This document shows positions 52,908 through 61,636 of a stretch of DNA of 64,000 bases, piece after piece. How positions within the stretch are numbered: the stretch's first letter is position 1; every line of letters begins with the position of its first letter. The translations under genes were made by a program, and so were the position numbers. The stretch is from contig NZ_SMKW01000051.1 of the NCBI RefSeq assembly GCF_004348985.1, positions 1 to 64,000 of the forward strand, given 5' to 3'. The notes beneath the pieces were generated by a model. That model was given only the letters and a program-made list of their open reading frames with translations, was not told the DNA's origin and ran no database searches. The stretch is from Saccharopolyspora elongata (GTDB lineage Bacteria > Actinomycetota > Actinomycetes > Mycobacteriales > Pseudonocardiaceae).

Positions 52908-54557
52908 TCATGACGGATCCCCCCCGTCGCGCCAGACCGCCTGGCCACCGACCCACGTTTCGTGGATGTGGATATCTGGCAAGTGCTTCGGATCCACTTC
53001 AAGGGGATCGTCGGACAGCACGACGAAGTCCGCCAGGTCGCCGACCTCGAGTCGTCCCTTGAACGCGGCCTCACCAGCGGCGTGAGCCGAACCGGTGGTG
53101 TAGATCGCGAGAGCTTCCCGCGCGCTGATCCGCTGCGACGCTCCGAGGACTCGCCCAGCAGTTCGCCCGGCCGTGGAGAGCCGTGTGACGCAGCTGGCAA
53201 GTCCGAGCAAGGGCTCGAAGGGCCCGCATGGGAAGTCGCTCGAGCCAGCCACAGCGACACCCGCATCCAACATGCTGCGGTGCGCGAACATCCGCTCCAA
53301 CCGGTCCGCGCCGTAGTAGTCGAGGAGCTTGTCGCCGTGGAAAGCCACATAGCTGCCGAACGGAACCGCGATGGCATCCAGGGCTTTCATCCGCGCCAGA
53401 ATCTCCGCATCCACCATGCTGCAGTGTTCGATCCGGTGCGCGGTCTTGATTGTCGGGTGTGCCGCGCGTGCCTGTTCGAGGGCATTGAGAACGAGCTTGA
53501 TCGAGCGGTCGCCGTTGGCGTGGATCGCAAGCCGCGAACCTGCTGCGTGCACGCGGAACGCCAGTTCGTTGAGCTCATCGGTATCCAGCGTTTGGATACC
53601 GTGATCATCGGTGCCTTCGAAAGGCTCCTCGACCAGGCAGGTGCCACCGGCGACAGCACCGTCCGCGAACGCCTTGACGCCACCGATCCGGAGCCAGTTG
53701 TCGCCGAAACCAGTGCGCAGCCCGGCAGCGTGGAACGTGTCGACATGCCGGTAGGTGAGCAGCGCGTTGACCCTCGTCGTGAGTTCACCGCGCTGATGAG
53801 CCTCCTGCAGCAGCGACAGCTCGGTCGGGCCGACCATCGCGTCGCCGACGCTCGTGATTCCCGCGGCGTTCAGCGCTCGGAGAGTGCCTTTCAACTGTGC
53901 CAACGCCGCTTCGAGGTCCTGATCGGGCAGTACCGGGCGCCCTCGTGACAGCGACGGATACGCCAGGTCGAACAACGCCTGTTCGTGCACCACCCCGGTG
54001 AGGTGACCTGCAGCGTCCTTGGTGAGCTCGCCGCCGGACGGGGGGACGCTGTCGTCGGACAGCCCCGCTGCAGCGAGGCCAGCCGAGTTCAGCACACCCC
54101 AGTGCGCGCCGATGTTGATCAAAAGGACAGGGTGGGTATCGGTGACCTCGTCGAGATCAGACCGAGTCAGGGGCGTGCCGCCGGTGGACCGTCCGTGGTC
54201 GTAACGCGTCCCGAGCAGCCACTGTCCGGGAGGTGTGTCGCGAGCGCGGGTCCTGAGCATTTCAAGAAGATCTGCCCGAGAACTGGATGCGGACACATCG
54301 ACGCCCCGCTGGTTCGCGGCAGTCATGGTCGGATGCTGGTGGGCGTCGTTGAAGCCAGGAACGATCGTTGCGTCCCTGAAGTCGACGACGTCGGCTCCGG
54401 GCATGCGGCGGCGCAGGTCACCGAGGTCGCCGACATCGACGACCCACTCGCCCTGGATCGCCAGAGCAGGCCGAGCCGTGTTCACATACGGCTCATCGGC
54501 CATGGTGACGATCCGGCGGGCAGTGACCAGAACCGGTGGTTGTCCAGCGCTCGCCAC
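52908..54557 (-). CDS. Amidohydrolase family 3 protein (YtcJ-like)
   Basis: The 549-residue metal-dependent hydrolase has DAHQHP as first metal motif, GGVKAFADG with the bridging lysine region, HANGD, HRIEHC and SSDFPCGP with the late aspartate. YtcJ-type proteins hydrolyse amides or imines, with many unknown substrates. The GTG at 54557 lies four bases after GGGAGG; a GTG at 54569 would place that site within the coding region. Next come DUF3311 and the symporter, suggesting uptake and breakdown of one compound. Confidence 0.85.
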   Translation of the reverse strand: MASAGQPPVLVTARRIVTMADEPYVNTARPALAIQGEWVVDVGDLGDLRRRMPGADVVDFRDATIVPGFNDAHQHPTMTAANQRGVDVSASSSRADLLEMLRTRARDTPPGQWLLGTRYDHGRSTGGTPLTRSDLDEVTDTHPVLLINIGAHWGVLNSAGLAAAGLSDDSVPPSGGELTKDAAGHLTGVVHEQALFDLAYPSLSRGRPVLPDQDLEAALAQLKGTLRALNAAGITSVGDAMVGPTELSLLQEAHQRGELTTRVNALLTYRHVDTFHAAGLRTGFGDNWLRIGGVKAFADGAVAGGTCLVEEPFEGTDDHGIQTLDTDELNELAFRVHAAGSRLAIHANGDRSIKLVLNALEQARAAHPTIKTAHRIEHCSMVDAEILARMKALDAIAVPFGSYVAFHGDKLLDYYGADRLERMFAHRSMLDAGVAVAGSSDFPCGPFEPLLGLASCVTRLSTAGRTAGRVLGASQRISAREALAIYTTGSAHAAGEAAFKGRLEVGDLADFVVLSDDPLEVDPKHLPDIHIHETWVGGQAVWRDGGDPS

Positions 54558-54644
54558 AGCACCTCCCACGACAGCGGTGGATGCCTGGCATGCTGCCTCG
54601 GAAACCCGTCGAGCACCAGCCCCAAGGCCAACACCGTGGATCTT

Positions 54645-55307
54645 TCAGGCTGCCTCCCGCTCGTGATGACCCGCCGGCGGTGCAGCACGCGACGGAAACC
54701 CCGGGAACGGCGTGGTCGTGCCCCTGAATGCGCGGAGAATCGCCCGCGGCACCGCTGTTCCTCGCCTGCTGCCGAGCTCCATCTCGACGATCAGGTCTTC
54801 CAGCCTGCAGCGGTTCCTGCGCTGCATCGCCTCGACCAGGAGGTCTTCGGTCACGGTCCAGGTCTGCCAAGTGCGGGCACCATCCATGACGGCACGCACC
54901 GGTGGTGCGACCGGAATGCCATCGACGAGAACAGGTTCCGGTAGACGGGTGGTGCGCTCGAAGTTCGTTCCGGGATAACTCTGGATCTTCCGGCTGTGCG
55001 GGATCAGGACGTGAATGTCCGCATCTTCCGGAGGAGTTTCCAAGCCGAGGAGGCGAGCAGCCTGGAGGCCGGTGATCATAGCGCCGGGCCCGGCACGCAA
55101 CAGTGCTGCGTTGATGCGATCTTTGACCGTCGGCGGCCCAGGTACGACGAGCAGAACACCGGGAGCGAGCCGCATCCAAGGGCCGCCGGGACGGGCCCGG
55201 CGATAGGACGTCGACTGCGAGATTCCGAGCTTCTCCAGTTCGACGACGCGAAATACCCGCCGACCGGTGGACGGCATGACTGAGTTCGTGGTGATCGTTG
55301 TACGCAT
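54645..55307 (-). CDS. AbiEi-type orphan protein, possibly truncated
   Basis: The 220-residue protein has the N-terminal helix-turn-helix part (VVELEKLGISQSTSYRRARPGGPWMRLAPGVLLV) and the middle part of AbiEi-family proteins. The usual DUF559-like end seen at 1-522 is missing: it stops after FRGTTTPFPGFPSRAAPPAG. Truncation or frameshift is likely. A start at 55277 (MPSTGRR) is also possible. No AbiEii toxin is adjacent. Confidence 0.6.
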   Translation of the reverse strand: MRTTITTNSVMPSTGRRVFRVVELEKLGISQSTSYRRARPGGPWMRLAPGVLLVVPGPPTVKDRINAALLRAGPGAMITGLQAARLLGLETPPEDADIHVLIPHSRKIQSYPGTNFERTTRLPEPVLVDGIPVAPPVRAVMDGARTWQTWTVTEDLLVEAMQRRNRCRLEDLIVEMELGSRRGTAVPRAILRAFRGTTTPFPGFPSRAAPPAGHHEREAA

Positions 55308-55406
55308 GCGGAGCACTATCCCGGGCGCCGAGGCCAGGGCATTTGATTTTGTCCACCTTCGGCCCCGTGTCGGGCTGGACCATTCCATCGCATGCTTCCA
55401 CGCCCC

Positions 55407-55456
55407 GAGCATGGGAGCTTTCCTGTCATCCGGTGAAAGGAAGGTTCCCATGCTTC
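55407..55456. repeat. Head-to-head pair of diverged repeats
   Basis: A minus copy (55407-55428) and a plus copy (55434-55456) face each other over a short spacer. Both have substitutions, so the hairpin has mismatches. It lies in a divergent intergenic region. Confidence 0.8.
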
Positions 55457-55547
55457 CCGTTCCGCGGCTCGGCCGCTGGGGGGATTCCGACGAAGTCAAC
55501 AGCTCGCGCCAAGGTAGTTCTCAGCTTCGCGCGGCACGGTTGACGGC

Positions 55548-56846
55548 ATGACAGCAGCTGGTTCCGGCGGATCGCCGGAGTACGGAGATGGCACGCAACA
55601 CACGCCGGGGCCGGAAACCGCTCCCACTGCATCATTCGGCCCTGCGCCCGGACCGCTGCCGGGCGCAGCGAGCACCTACCCGGCCAATCCTCGAACAGGT
55701 GAGCCACGACGTTGGAAGGGCGTGGTCGCGGCCGCGCTGGTCGCTGGAGTGGTCGGAGGAGGTGTGGGGGTCGGAGGCGGGATGCTCATTGCCGACGGTG
55801 GAGGCACCAACTCCGCGATCGCGCAGCACGATCCTGTCACCGGCACCCAGATCAACGCACAGGCCGGCACCGTGCAGTTCGCGGCGGGTAAGGCGTCATC
55901 GAGCACAGTGGACATCGCAGTTCGCGGAGCCCGAAGCGGTTCGGAAGGGACCGGCGTGGTGCTCACCCCGGACGGCTATGTGCTGACCAACAACCACGTG
56001 ATCGGCTCAGGCGGCGAGATCACGGTCACCCTGCCCGATGGGTCAACGCGGACCGCGAGCGTCGTGGGCACTTCGCCCTCCTACGACCTGGCGGTGATCA
56101 AACTCAACGGCGCCAGCGGGCTCACACCTGCGGAGCTCGGCAAATCTTCGACGCTGGCGGTCGGGCAGTCCGTCGTCGCCATCGGCTCCCCGCTGGGACT
56201 GGAAGGAACGGTGACCTCAGGCATCGTCAGCGCCCTGAACCGAACTGTCGATGTGCAGGGGGAGAACGGTCGGCCCGTCATCTACAACGGTATTCAGACC
56301 GATGCTTCGATCAACTCCGGTAACTCGGGCGGCCCGCTGGTGAACCTGGACGGCCAGGTGATCGGCATCAACACCAGCATCGTGTCCAACAGCAAGGCGT
56401 CCGGAAACATCGGATTGGGATTCGCGATCCCGATCGACACGGCAAGTCGCGTCGCGAACGAGCTCATCGGCGGTGGGGTGGCGACGAAGCCTCAACTCGG
56501 TGTCACCGGTACAAACGGCCAGTCGGGCGCGGCGACCATCAGTTCCGTCGTTCCCGGTTCTGCCGCGGACAAGGCAGGGCTCAAAGCAGGGGAGACGATC
56601 GTCAAGGTCGGCAACCGGGCTGTCAGCAGTTTCTCGGACCTGGTAGCCCAGATCAGCTCCAACGCACCCGGCTCGAAGATCAACCTCACGGTGGCGGACT
56701 CCGCCGGTGGCAACCAGCGGCAAGTCGAGGTGACCTTGGGCAGCGAACCGGACAAGGCCGCCGAAACAGTCGACGATTCGTTGTTCCAGCAGCAGAACCC
56801 CAACCCCTACACCTCGCCGAACGGTGGGCTGCAGGGCGACAGGTAG
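55548..56846 (+). CDS. HtrA/DegP-like membrane serine protease
   Basis: The 432-residue protein has a disordered N terminus, one membrane helix (residues about 58-82, VVAAALVAGVVGGGVGVGGGM), a trypsin-like domain with the catalytic triad (NHVIG, DLAVIKL, GNSGGPL) and a C-terminal PDZ domain (VVPGSAADKAGLKAGETIVKVG). It degrades or checks misfolded exported proteins outside the membrane. Typical length and layout of actinobacterial HtrA/PepD. Confidence 0.92.
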   Translation: MTAAGSGGSPEYGDGTQHTPGPETAPTASFGPAPGPLPGAASTYPANPRTGEPRRWKGVVAAALVAGVVGGGVGVGGGMLIADGGGTNSAIAQHDPVTGTQINAQAGTVQFAAGKASSSTVDIAVRGARSGSEGTGVVLTPDGYVLTNNHVIGSGGEITVTLPDGSTRTASVVGTSPSYDLAVIKLNGASGLTPAELGKSSTLAVGQSVVAIGSPLGLEGTVTSGIVSALNRTVDVQGENGRPVIYNGIQTDASINSGNSGGPLVNLDGQVIGINTSIVSNSKASGNIGLGFAIPIDTASRVANELIGGGVATKPQLGVTGTNGQSGAATISSVVPGSAADKAGLKAGETIVKVGNRAVSSFSDLVAQISSNAPGSKINLTVADSAGGNQRQVEVTLGSEPDKAAETVDDSLFQQQNPNPYTSPNGGLQGDR

Positions 56847-56876
56847 GCGTGCAGAAGGGGACTTTCGTGCCTGAGG

Positions 56877-56898
56877 TGACAGGAAGGTTCCCATGCTG
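56877..56898 (+). repeat. Dispersed repeat at the end of the conservon
   Basis: One copy lies six bases beyond the cvnD stop. A more diverged copy may precede it at about 56851-56874. Confidence 0.85.
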
Positions 56899-56904
56899 CA
56901 ACAG

Positions 56905-57507
56905 CTAAGCGGTCCGGCGAATCCACCACTGCATGGCGTACTCGACCAGCCTGATCAGCGCCTGCTTGGTGGATTCGCGATTTCGCGCGTCGCAGGTCAC
57001 GATCGGGACGTCGGGCGGAATCGCGATGGCCTCGCGCACCTCCTCGACCCGGTGGAGCAGGGTCCCGTCGAAGCAGTTGAGCCCCACGATGTAGGGCAGC
57101 CGCCGGTCTTCGAAGAAGTCGATGGCCGAGAAGCAGTCCGCGAGGCGCCGGGTGTCGACGAGCACCACGGCGCCGATCGCGCCCCGGACCAGGTCGTCCC
57201 ACATGAACCAGAAGCGCTGTTGGCCGGGCGTGCCGAACAGGTAGAGGATCAGATCCGAATCCAGCGACAGCCGACCGAAGTCCATGGCGACCGTCGTGGT
57301 GTTCTTGTTCGGGGTCGCGTGCAGGTCGTCGATGCCCTTGCTGGCCTCGGTCATCACGGCTTCGGTGGTCAGCGGCACGATTTCCGACACCGAACCCACG
57401 AATGTCGTTTTGCCGACTCCGAAGCCACCCGCGACGACGATTTTCGCCGAGGTCGCGGTCGTGGACCGACCGGTGTGCACAGGTCGGGGTCGCGTTTCAG
57501 GAGTCAT
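56905..57507 (-). CDS. cvnD: Conservon GTPase CvnD
   Basis: The 200-residue small GTPase has a Walker A GGFGVGKTTF, LFGTPGQQRF as G3 and a later switch. It is the last gene of the order kinase, roadblock, DUF742, GTPase. It probably forms a membrane-linked complex with the other Cvn proteins that works like a G-protein-coupled unit. Confidence 0.93.
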   Translation of the reverse strand: MTPETRPRPVHTGRSTTATSAKIVVAGGFGVGKTTFVGSVSEIVPLTTEAVMTEASKGIDDLHATPNKNTTTVAMDFGRLSLDSDLILYLFGTPGQQRFWFMWDDLVRGAIGAVVLVDTRRLADCFSAIDFFEDRRLPYIVGLNCFDGTLLHRVEEVREAIAIPPDVPIVTCDARNRESTKQALIRLVEYAMQWWIRRTA

Positions 57508-57585
57508 GTCTGCCCACCTCAGTTATCGCGTCAAGCTGGCGTCTTGCGGTTCGCGCGCTCCTCCACGAGACCCGCGCTGCGGGGT

Positions 57586-58179
57586 TCAGAGCCGGCGAAG
57601 CCCACTCAGAACCCTCTCCATCAGCAACAAGTGCGACGTGCTGCCGTTTTCGTTCACTGTCTGGTGCACGCTTAGGAGTCCCATTTCGGCCATGTCGCCG
57701 AGCAGGACCTTCGCCACGCCGAGCGGGACGTCGAGCAAGGCAGCGACCTCGGCCACCGAACGCGGGTGCCGGCACAGTTCGGCGATGGAATGGTGTTCGA
57801 GCCGCTGCAGCCGCGCAGGGTGGCAGGACTCGCTGGTGGACACCAGGGTCTCCAGTTCCAGGCGGTGATTCGATCGCGTGCGCCCGCCGGTCCAGGCATA
57901 CGGCCGAATGTAGGTCGCTGCTGTTTCGGGCTCCTGGCTGGCTTCCTCGGGTGCCGACATGGCCGGCGCTTCAGCCGGTTCGGCCGACGGCCAAGGCGGA
58001 TCCGCCGCAGGTTGTGGAGGGACTTGCGGCTCCGGTTCGTCGCGCGCACGCTTGCGGCGTCGCCCGCGGCGGCCACTGTCGAGGGTGAACCGGTTGAAGA
58101 CCTCGGCCATGGCGTCAGCTTCGGGCGACTCTCGGTCGTCCCATCGGTGCCGCCCGGACGCGTCCGGACCTGTGCTCAT
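57586..58179 (-). CDS. cvnC: Conservon DUF742 protein CvnC
   Basis: The 197-residue protein has a variable N-terminal half and a DUF742 winged-helix C-terminal half (TYIRPYAWTGGRT, HHSIAELCRHPRSVAEVAALLDVPLGVAKVLLGDM). It starts seven bases after the cvnB stop. Confidence 0.92.
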   Translation of the reverse strand: MSTGPDASGRHRWDDRESPEADAMAEVFNRFTLDSGRRGRRRKRARDEPEPQVPPQPAADPPWPSAEPAEAPAMSAPEEASQEPETAATYIRPYAWTGGRTRSNHRLELETLVSTSESCHPARLQRLEHHSIAELCRHPRSVAEVAALLDVPLGVAKVLLGDMAEMGLLSVHQTVNENGSTSHLLLMERVLSGLRRL

Positions 58180-58186
58180 GCCGTCC

Positions 58187-58627
58187 TCACACCGACTGGC
58201 CGGTCATCACACGATTCGTTCCCTGCAACTGGGAGCGCAGTTCCGGGGTCAGGATCTGGCCGACTCGTTCCACCAGCAAAGCCATCTCGTAGGCGATCAG
58301 CCCCATGTCGCAATGCGGCGCGGCCAGGACCGTCAGGCACGAGCCGTCGCTGATCGCCATCTGCAGCATGAGGCCGCGTTCCATTTCGACCACGGTCTCG
58401 TTCACGGTCCCGGCTTCGAAGCAGCGCGCCGCGCCCTGGGTGAGGCTGAGCAGCCCCGATGCGACCGCTGCGAGTTGGTCGGCCCGGTCGGTGGGCAGTT
58501 TCGCGGACGCGGTCAGCAGCAGCCCGTCGGCTGAGACGACCACGGCGTGCGCCACGCCCGGAACTCGTTCGGTGAAATCCGTGACCAGCCAGCCGAACTG
58601 GTTCGGCTGGGAATTGTGGGCGTTCAT
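58187..58627 (-). CDS. cvnB: Conservon roadblock/LC7 protein CvnB
   Basis: The 146-residue roadblock/LC7 protein (FGWLVTDFTERVPGVAHAVVVSADGLLL) probably acts on the CvnD GTPase. The ATG at 58627 has GGAGG upstream and is chosen over a longer frame. Confidence 0.92.
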   Translation of the reverse strand: MNAHNSQPNQFGWLVTDFTERVPGVAHAVVVSADGLLLTASAKLPTDRADQLAAVASGLLSLTQGAARCFEAGTVNETVVEMERGLMLQMAISDGSCLTVLAAPHCDMGLIAYEMALLVERVGQILTPELRSQLQGTNRVMTGQSV

Positions 58628-58669
58628 CGGCCCTCCTGTCCTCTGCACTGATTCGGGTTGTCACGGGCG

Positions 58670-61636
58670 CTAGTCGGCCGAGGGCGAGTCGCGGAGGCTG
58701 TGCTTGCCTTCGCGGACGCCGCGCTGGAAGCTGGCCAGCCGTCCACGCATCACGTCCGCATCGCGGCGCGGCTTGACGTCCGGCTCGGTGGCCGTTCCCG
58801 GGACCAGTTGGGCTCTCGGGGTTCGCCGGGGCAGCCCGGCAGTCGTGTAGTCGGCGGTTTCCTGGTCGAGCAGCGGCTCGGGGTCCTGGACACTGTTGGT
58901 GCCGTTGTTGGCGTGCGGATTCGGGTCAGGCTGCGGGGATGCTCCCGTCGGCGCGGCGCCGTTGCGTGAGGTGAGCTGCTGGCGGTGGCGGCCGCGCCGA
59001 ACACCGGCTTGGAAGCTCGCCAGCCGGCCGCGAGCGGCGTGCGGGTCGCGGGGCGGGCGGGCGCGCCCACCCGACTCCGTGTCGGCGCTGCCGGCCAGAA
59101 GGTTCGCCTGCGGAACTCGAAGCGGAAGACCTGCAGCGGTGTAGTCGGAAGGTTCTGCCGCCGCAACTTCCTCGGCCCGCTGCCGGGCTTGGTCATTCGC
59201 GAAGGTCCACGAGCTCTGGCCACCATGGCCGTTGGTCCGGGCGGGCTGAGAGGAAGGGAACTTTCCTGTCGCCGGTGACAGGAAAGTTCCCTTGCTGTCA
59301 CCCTCCGCCGAGGCGGCGGGCCATTGGATGGCGGGGCGGGTGGCGTCGTGTGGGGTCGCCCGGAACCACGCGGACGCGAGATCGTCGAAGATCGGCGTCG
59401 GGGCCTTCGCGCCGTTGTGGTGCTCGGTGGCCTGTACGGGCTCCCGGGTGATCTCTTCGGTGTTGAAGGCGTCCTCGGGCGGCCCCTGCGGCGCGCCGTT
59501 GCTCGGGGAGCGGAACAGGTGGAAGCCGTTGCGCACCAGTTGGCGCTGGCCGACCGCGTCCTGTTCGGCCGCTTCCCAGTCGAACTCCTCCACGAGCGTG
59601 TCGGCGGTGCGGGCGTTGGGCACGATGCCGTTGGTCCGCTGGACCGGTGCCGAGGGCACGGAGTCCACCAGCAGTTCTGGCCCGAGGCCGACCGCGACGC
59701 ACACCCCGGTCGATTCCGGGCCGGGGCGCAGCTCCACCCGGATGCCGTGGCGGGCGGCGAGCCGACCGACCACGAACAGGCCCATGCGCCGGGACGTCGA
59801 CGCCTTGATCTCCTCGTTGCCGACGAGGCGCTGGTTCACGGCCGCGAGCTCGTCCTGCGACATGCCGATGCCGCGGTCGACGATGTCGATGCCCAGCGAC
59901 CCGTCGCCGCGCCGCTGCCCGGAGACTACGACCTGCGTTTCCGGCGCCGAGAAGTTCGCCGCGTTGTCGAGGAGTTCGGCCAGCAGCCGCACCAGGTCGC
60001 TCGCGGCGTATCCGACGATTTTGACGTGCGGCAGCGGCTGGACGATCACTCGCGGGTAGTGCTCGATCTCCGACACCGCGGCCCGGATCAGATCCGCGGG
60101 CGAGGTCGGCTGCGTGAACCGCCGGGCGGGGTCCGCGCCCGAGAGCACCATGAGGTTCTCGTTGTTGCGGCGCATCCGGGTGGCCAGGTGGTCCAGTTGG
60201 AACAGGGTCGCCAGCTGGTCGGGGTCTTCCTCGTCGCGTTCGAGCTGCTCGAACAGCCGCAGCTGCCGCTCCAGCAGGCCCTGGCTGCGCCGCGACACGT
60301 TGATGAACGAGTCGCTGTAGCTGCGGCGGAGTTCGGCCTGCTCGGTGGCGAGGTTGACGGCCTGGGTGTGCACGTCGTCGAACGCCCGCGCCACATCGCC
60401 GATCTCGTCGGAGCTCTCCACCGGCACCTGCTCGACACGGGGGCGGATGGCGTGACCGGCGCGGATGTCGGCGACCGCCTGCGGCAGCTGGTAGTTAGCG
60501 GTGTCCAGCGCACTGCGGCGCAGGACGTCGAGCGACCCGAGCAGGTGCCGGGCGACCACGACGACGACCGCGCCGGCGACCAGCAGAGCCGACAGCAGGA
60601 TCACCGACTCCAGACCCGCCATGTTGCTCGCGTTGTCCTGCAGTGAGAACGCGGTTTCGTGCAGCTGCTGGTCCAGGTGGTCTTGAAGCGCGTTGAGCTC
60701 GCCATGAGCCGTCCGGGACTGGTCCTTCCACACCGCTGCCGACACCAGCGCCGTGGAGAGCCGCGACTTCGAGTTGTCGCGCTCGGCCATCGCCAGCTGC
60801 ACCGAGGTTTCCCGCGCCGGGACCTCGGGCTTCGCGTACAGCTGGTCGTAGCGCATCCGCTGCTGAGGGGTGGCGGCCGCGCGGAACTCCTTGACCGCGG
60901 AGGTGCGGCGGGATTCGCTGGCCGCGAGCCGGGCCAGGTTGTCGGTGCTGAAACCGCCGCGGGTCAGCCCGGTGAGCACCAGGGCCTGCTGGAGCTGCAT
61001 TTCCTCGCTGATCTGCCCCAGCTCGTGTGCGGTGGTGGCCGTGGACACGAGTTGTGACGACGAGATCTGGCTGATCAGCGTGCGGTCGAGCGCCATCAGC
61101 ACGCCGATGAGCTCGGTGTAGGTGTTGATCGTCACCCCGGGATCGGCGTGACCGCCCAGCACCTGCTGGCGGATCGGCGCGAGCCCGGTGAGGCGCCGGT
61201 CGGTTTCCTGCCGGGCGAACCGGACCGCGTCGCTGTCCGGGGTGGCCCGCAGCCGCTGGCGCATGTCGTCCAGCGCCCGGTCCGTGGCGGTGAAGCGCTC
61301 CTGCACTTCCGGCGCGGAAACCGGCCCGCGCACCAGGAACTCGGCGGCCTTGCTGCGTTCCTGCTGCAGGCCGCCGGTGGCCGCGCGAACCGCGCTGCCG
61401 GTCGCGACCAGCCGGTCCAGCTTGGCGTATTCGTCGGCCTGGTTGATCTGGCTGCGGATCTGCAGCACGCCGAGCACCAGGGCGAAGATCACCGGAACGA
61501 GCACGACAGCGGCGATCTTGGTGGGTAGTTTCCAGTTGCGCCACGTGGTGATCCGCTCGGCGACCTTCGGCGTGGTGCGGGACCACCTGGACGCCCGGGG
61601 CGCGTTCGCGGCCGGATTTTCGAGTCCGCTGCTCAC
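58670..61636 (-). CDS. cvnA: Conservon sensor histidine kinase CvnA
   Basis: The 988-residue protein has two membrane helices (near residues 40-60 and 340-365), between them a nitrate/nitrite-sensor-type domain, then HAMP and an HATPase domain (ELLDNAANFSAP, DRGIGMSQDEL, GLFVVGRLAARHG). The dimerisation histidine is not obvious, as usual for conservons. A disordered tail of about 280 residues ends with two copies of RGRLASFQ-x-GVR-x-G. Residues about 780-796 (GTFLSPATGKFPSS) are encoded by an inserted repeat hairpin. The GTG at 61636 has AAAGGA upstream. Confidence 0.9.
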   Translation of the reverse strand: MSSGLENPAANAPRASRWSRTTPKVAERITTWRNWKLPTKIAAVVLVPVIFALVLGVLQIRSQINQADEYAKLDRLVATGSAVRAATGGLQQERSKAAEFLVRGPVSAPEVQERFTATDRALDDMRQRLRATPDSDAVRFARQETDRRLTGLAPIRQQVLGGHADPGVTINTYTELIGVLMALDRTLISQISSSQLVSTATTAHELGQISEEMQLQQALVLTGLTRGGFSTDNLARLAASESRRTSAVKEFRAAATPQQRMRYDQLYAKPEVPARETSVQLAMAERDNSKSRLSTALVSAAVWKDQSRTAHGELNALQDHLDQQLHETAFSLQDNASNMAGLESVILLSALLVAGAVVVVVARHLLGSLDVLRRSALDTANYQLPQAVADIRAGHAIRPRVEQVPVESSDEIGDVARAFDDVHTQAVNLATEQAELRRSYSDSFINVSRRSQGLLERQLRLFEQLERDEEDPDQLATLFQLDHLATRMRRNNENLMVLSGADPARRFTQPTSPADLIRAAVSEIEHYPRVIVQPLPHVKIVGYAASDLVRLLAELLDNAANFSAPETQVVVSGQRRGDGSLGIDIVDRGIGMSQDELAAVNQRLVGNEEIKASTSRRMGLFVVGRLAARHGIRVELRPGPESTGVCVAVGLGPELLVDSVPSAPVQRTNGIVPNARTADTLVEEFDWEAAEQDAVGQRQLVRNGFHLFRSPSNGAPQGPPEDAFNTEEITREPVQATEHHNGAKAPTPIFDDLASAWFRATPHDATRPAIQWPAASAEGDSKGTFLSPATGKFPSSQPARTNGHGGQSSWTFANDQARQRAEEVAAAEPSDYTAAGLPLRVPQANLLAGSADTESGGRARPPRDPHAARGRLASFQAGVRRGRHRQQLTSRNGAAPTGASPQPDPNPHANNGTNSVQDPEPLLDQETADYTTAGLPRRTPRAQLVPGTATEPDVKPRRDADVMRGRLASFQRGVREGKHSLRDSPSAD
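59251..59298. repeat. Repeat hairpin inside the cvnA coding sequence
   Basis: Arms 59255-59271 and 59278-59294 (17 bases, perfect) with a six-base loop lie within the coding frame of the kinase tail. It is the only one of about 38 copies found inside a gene. Confidence 0.92.
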
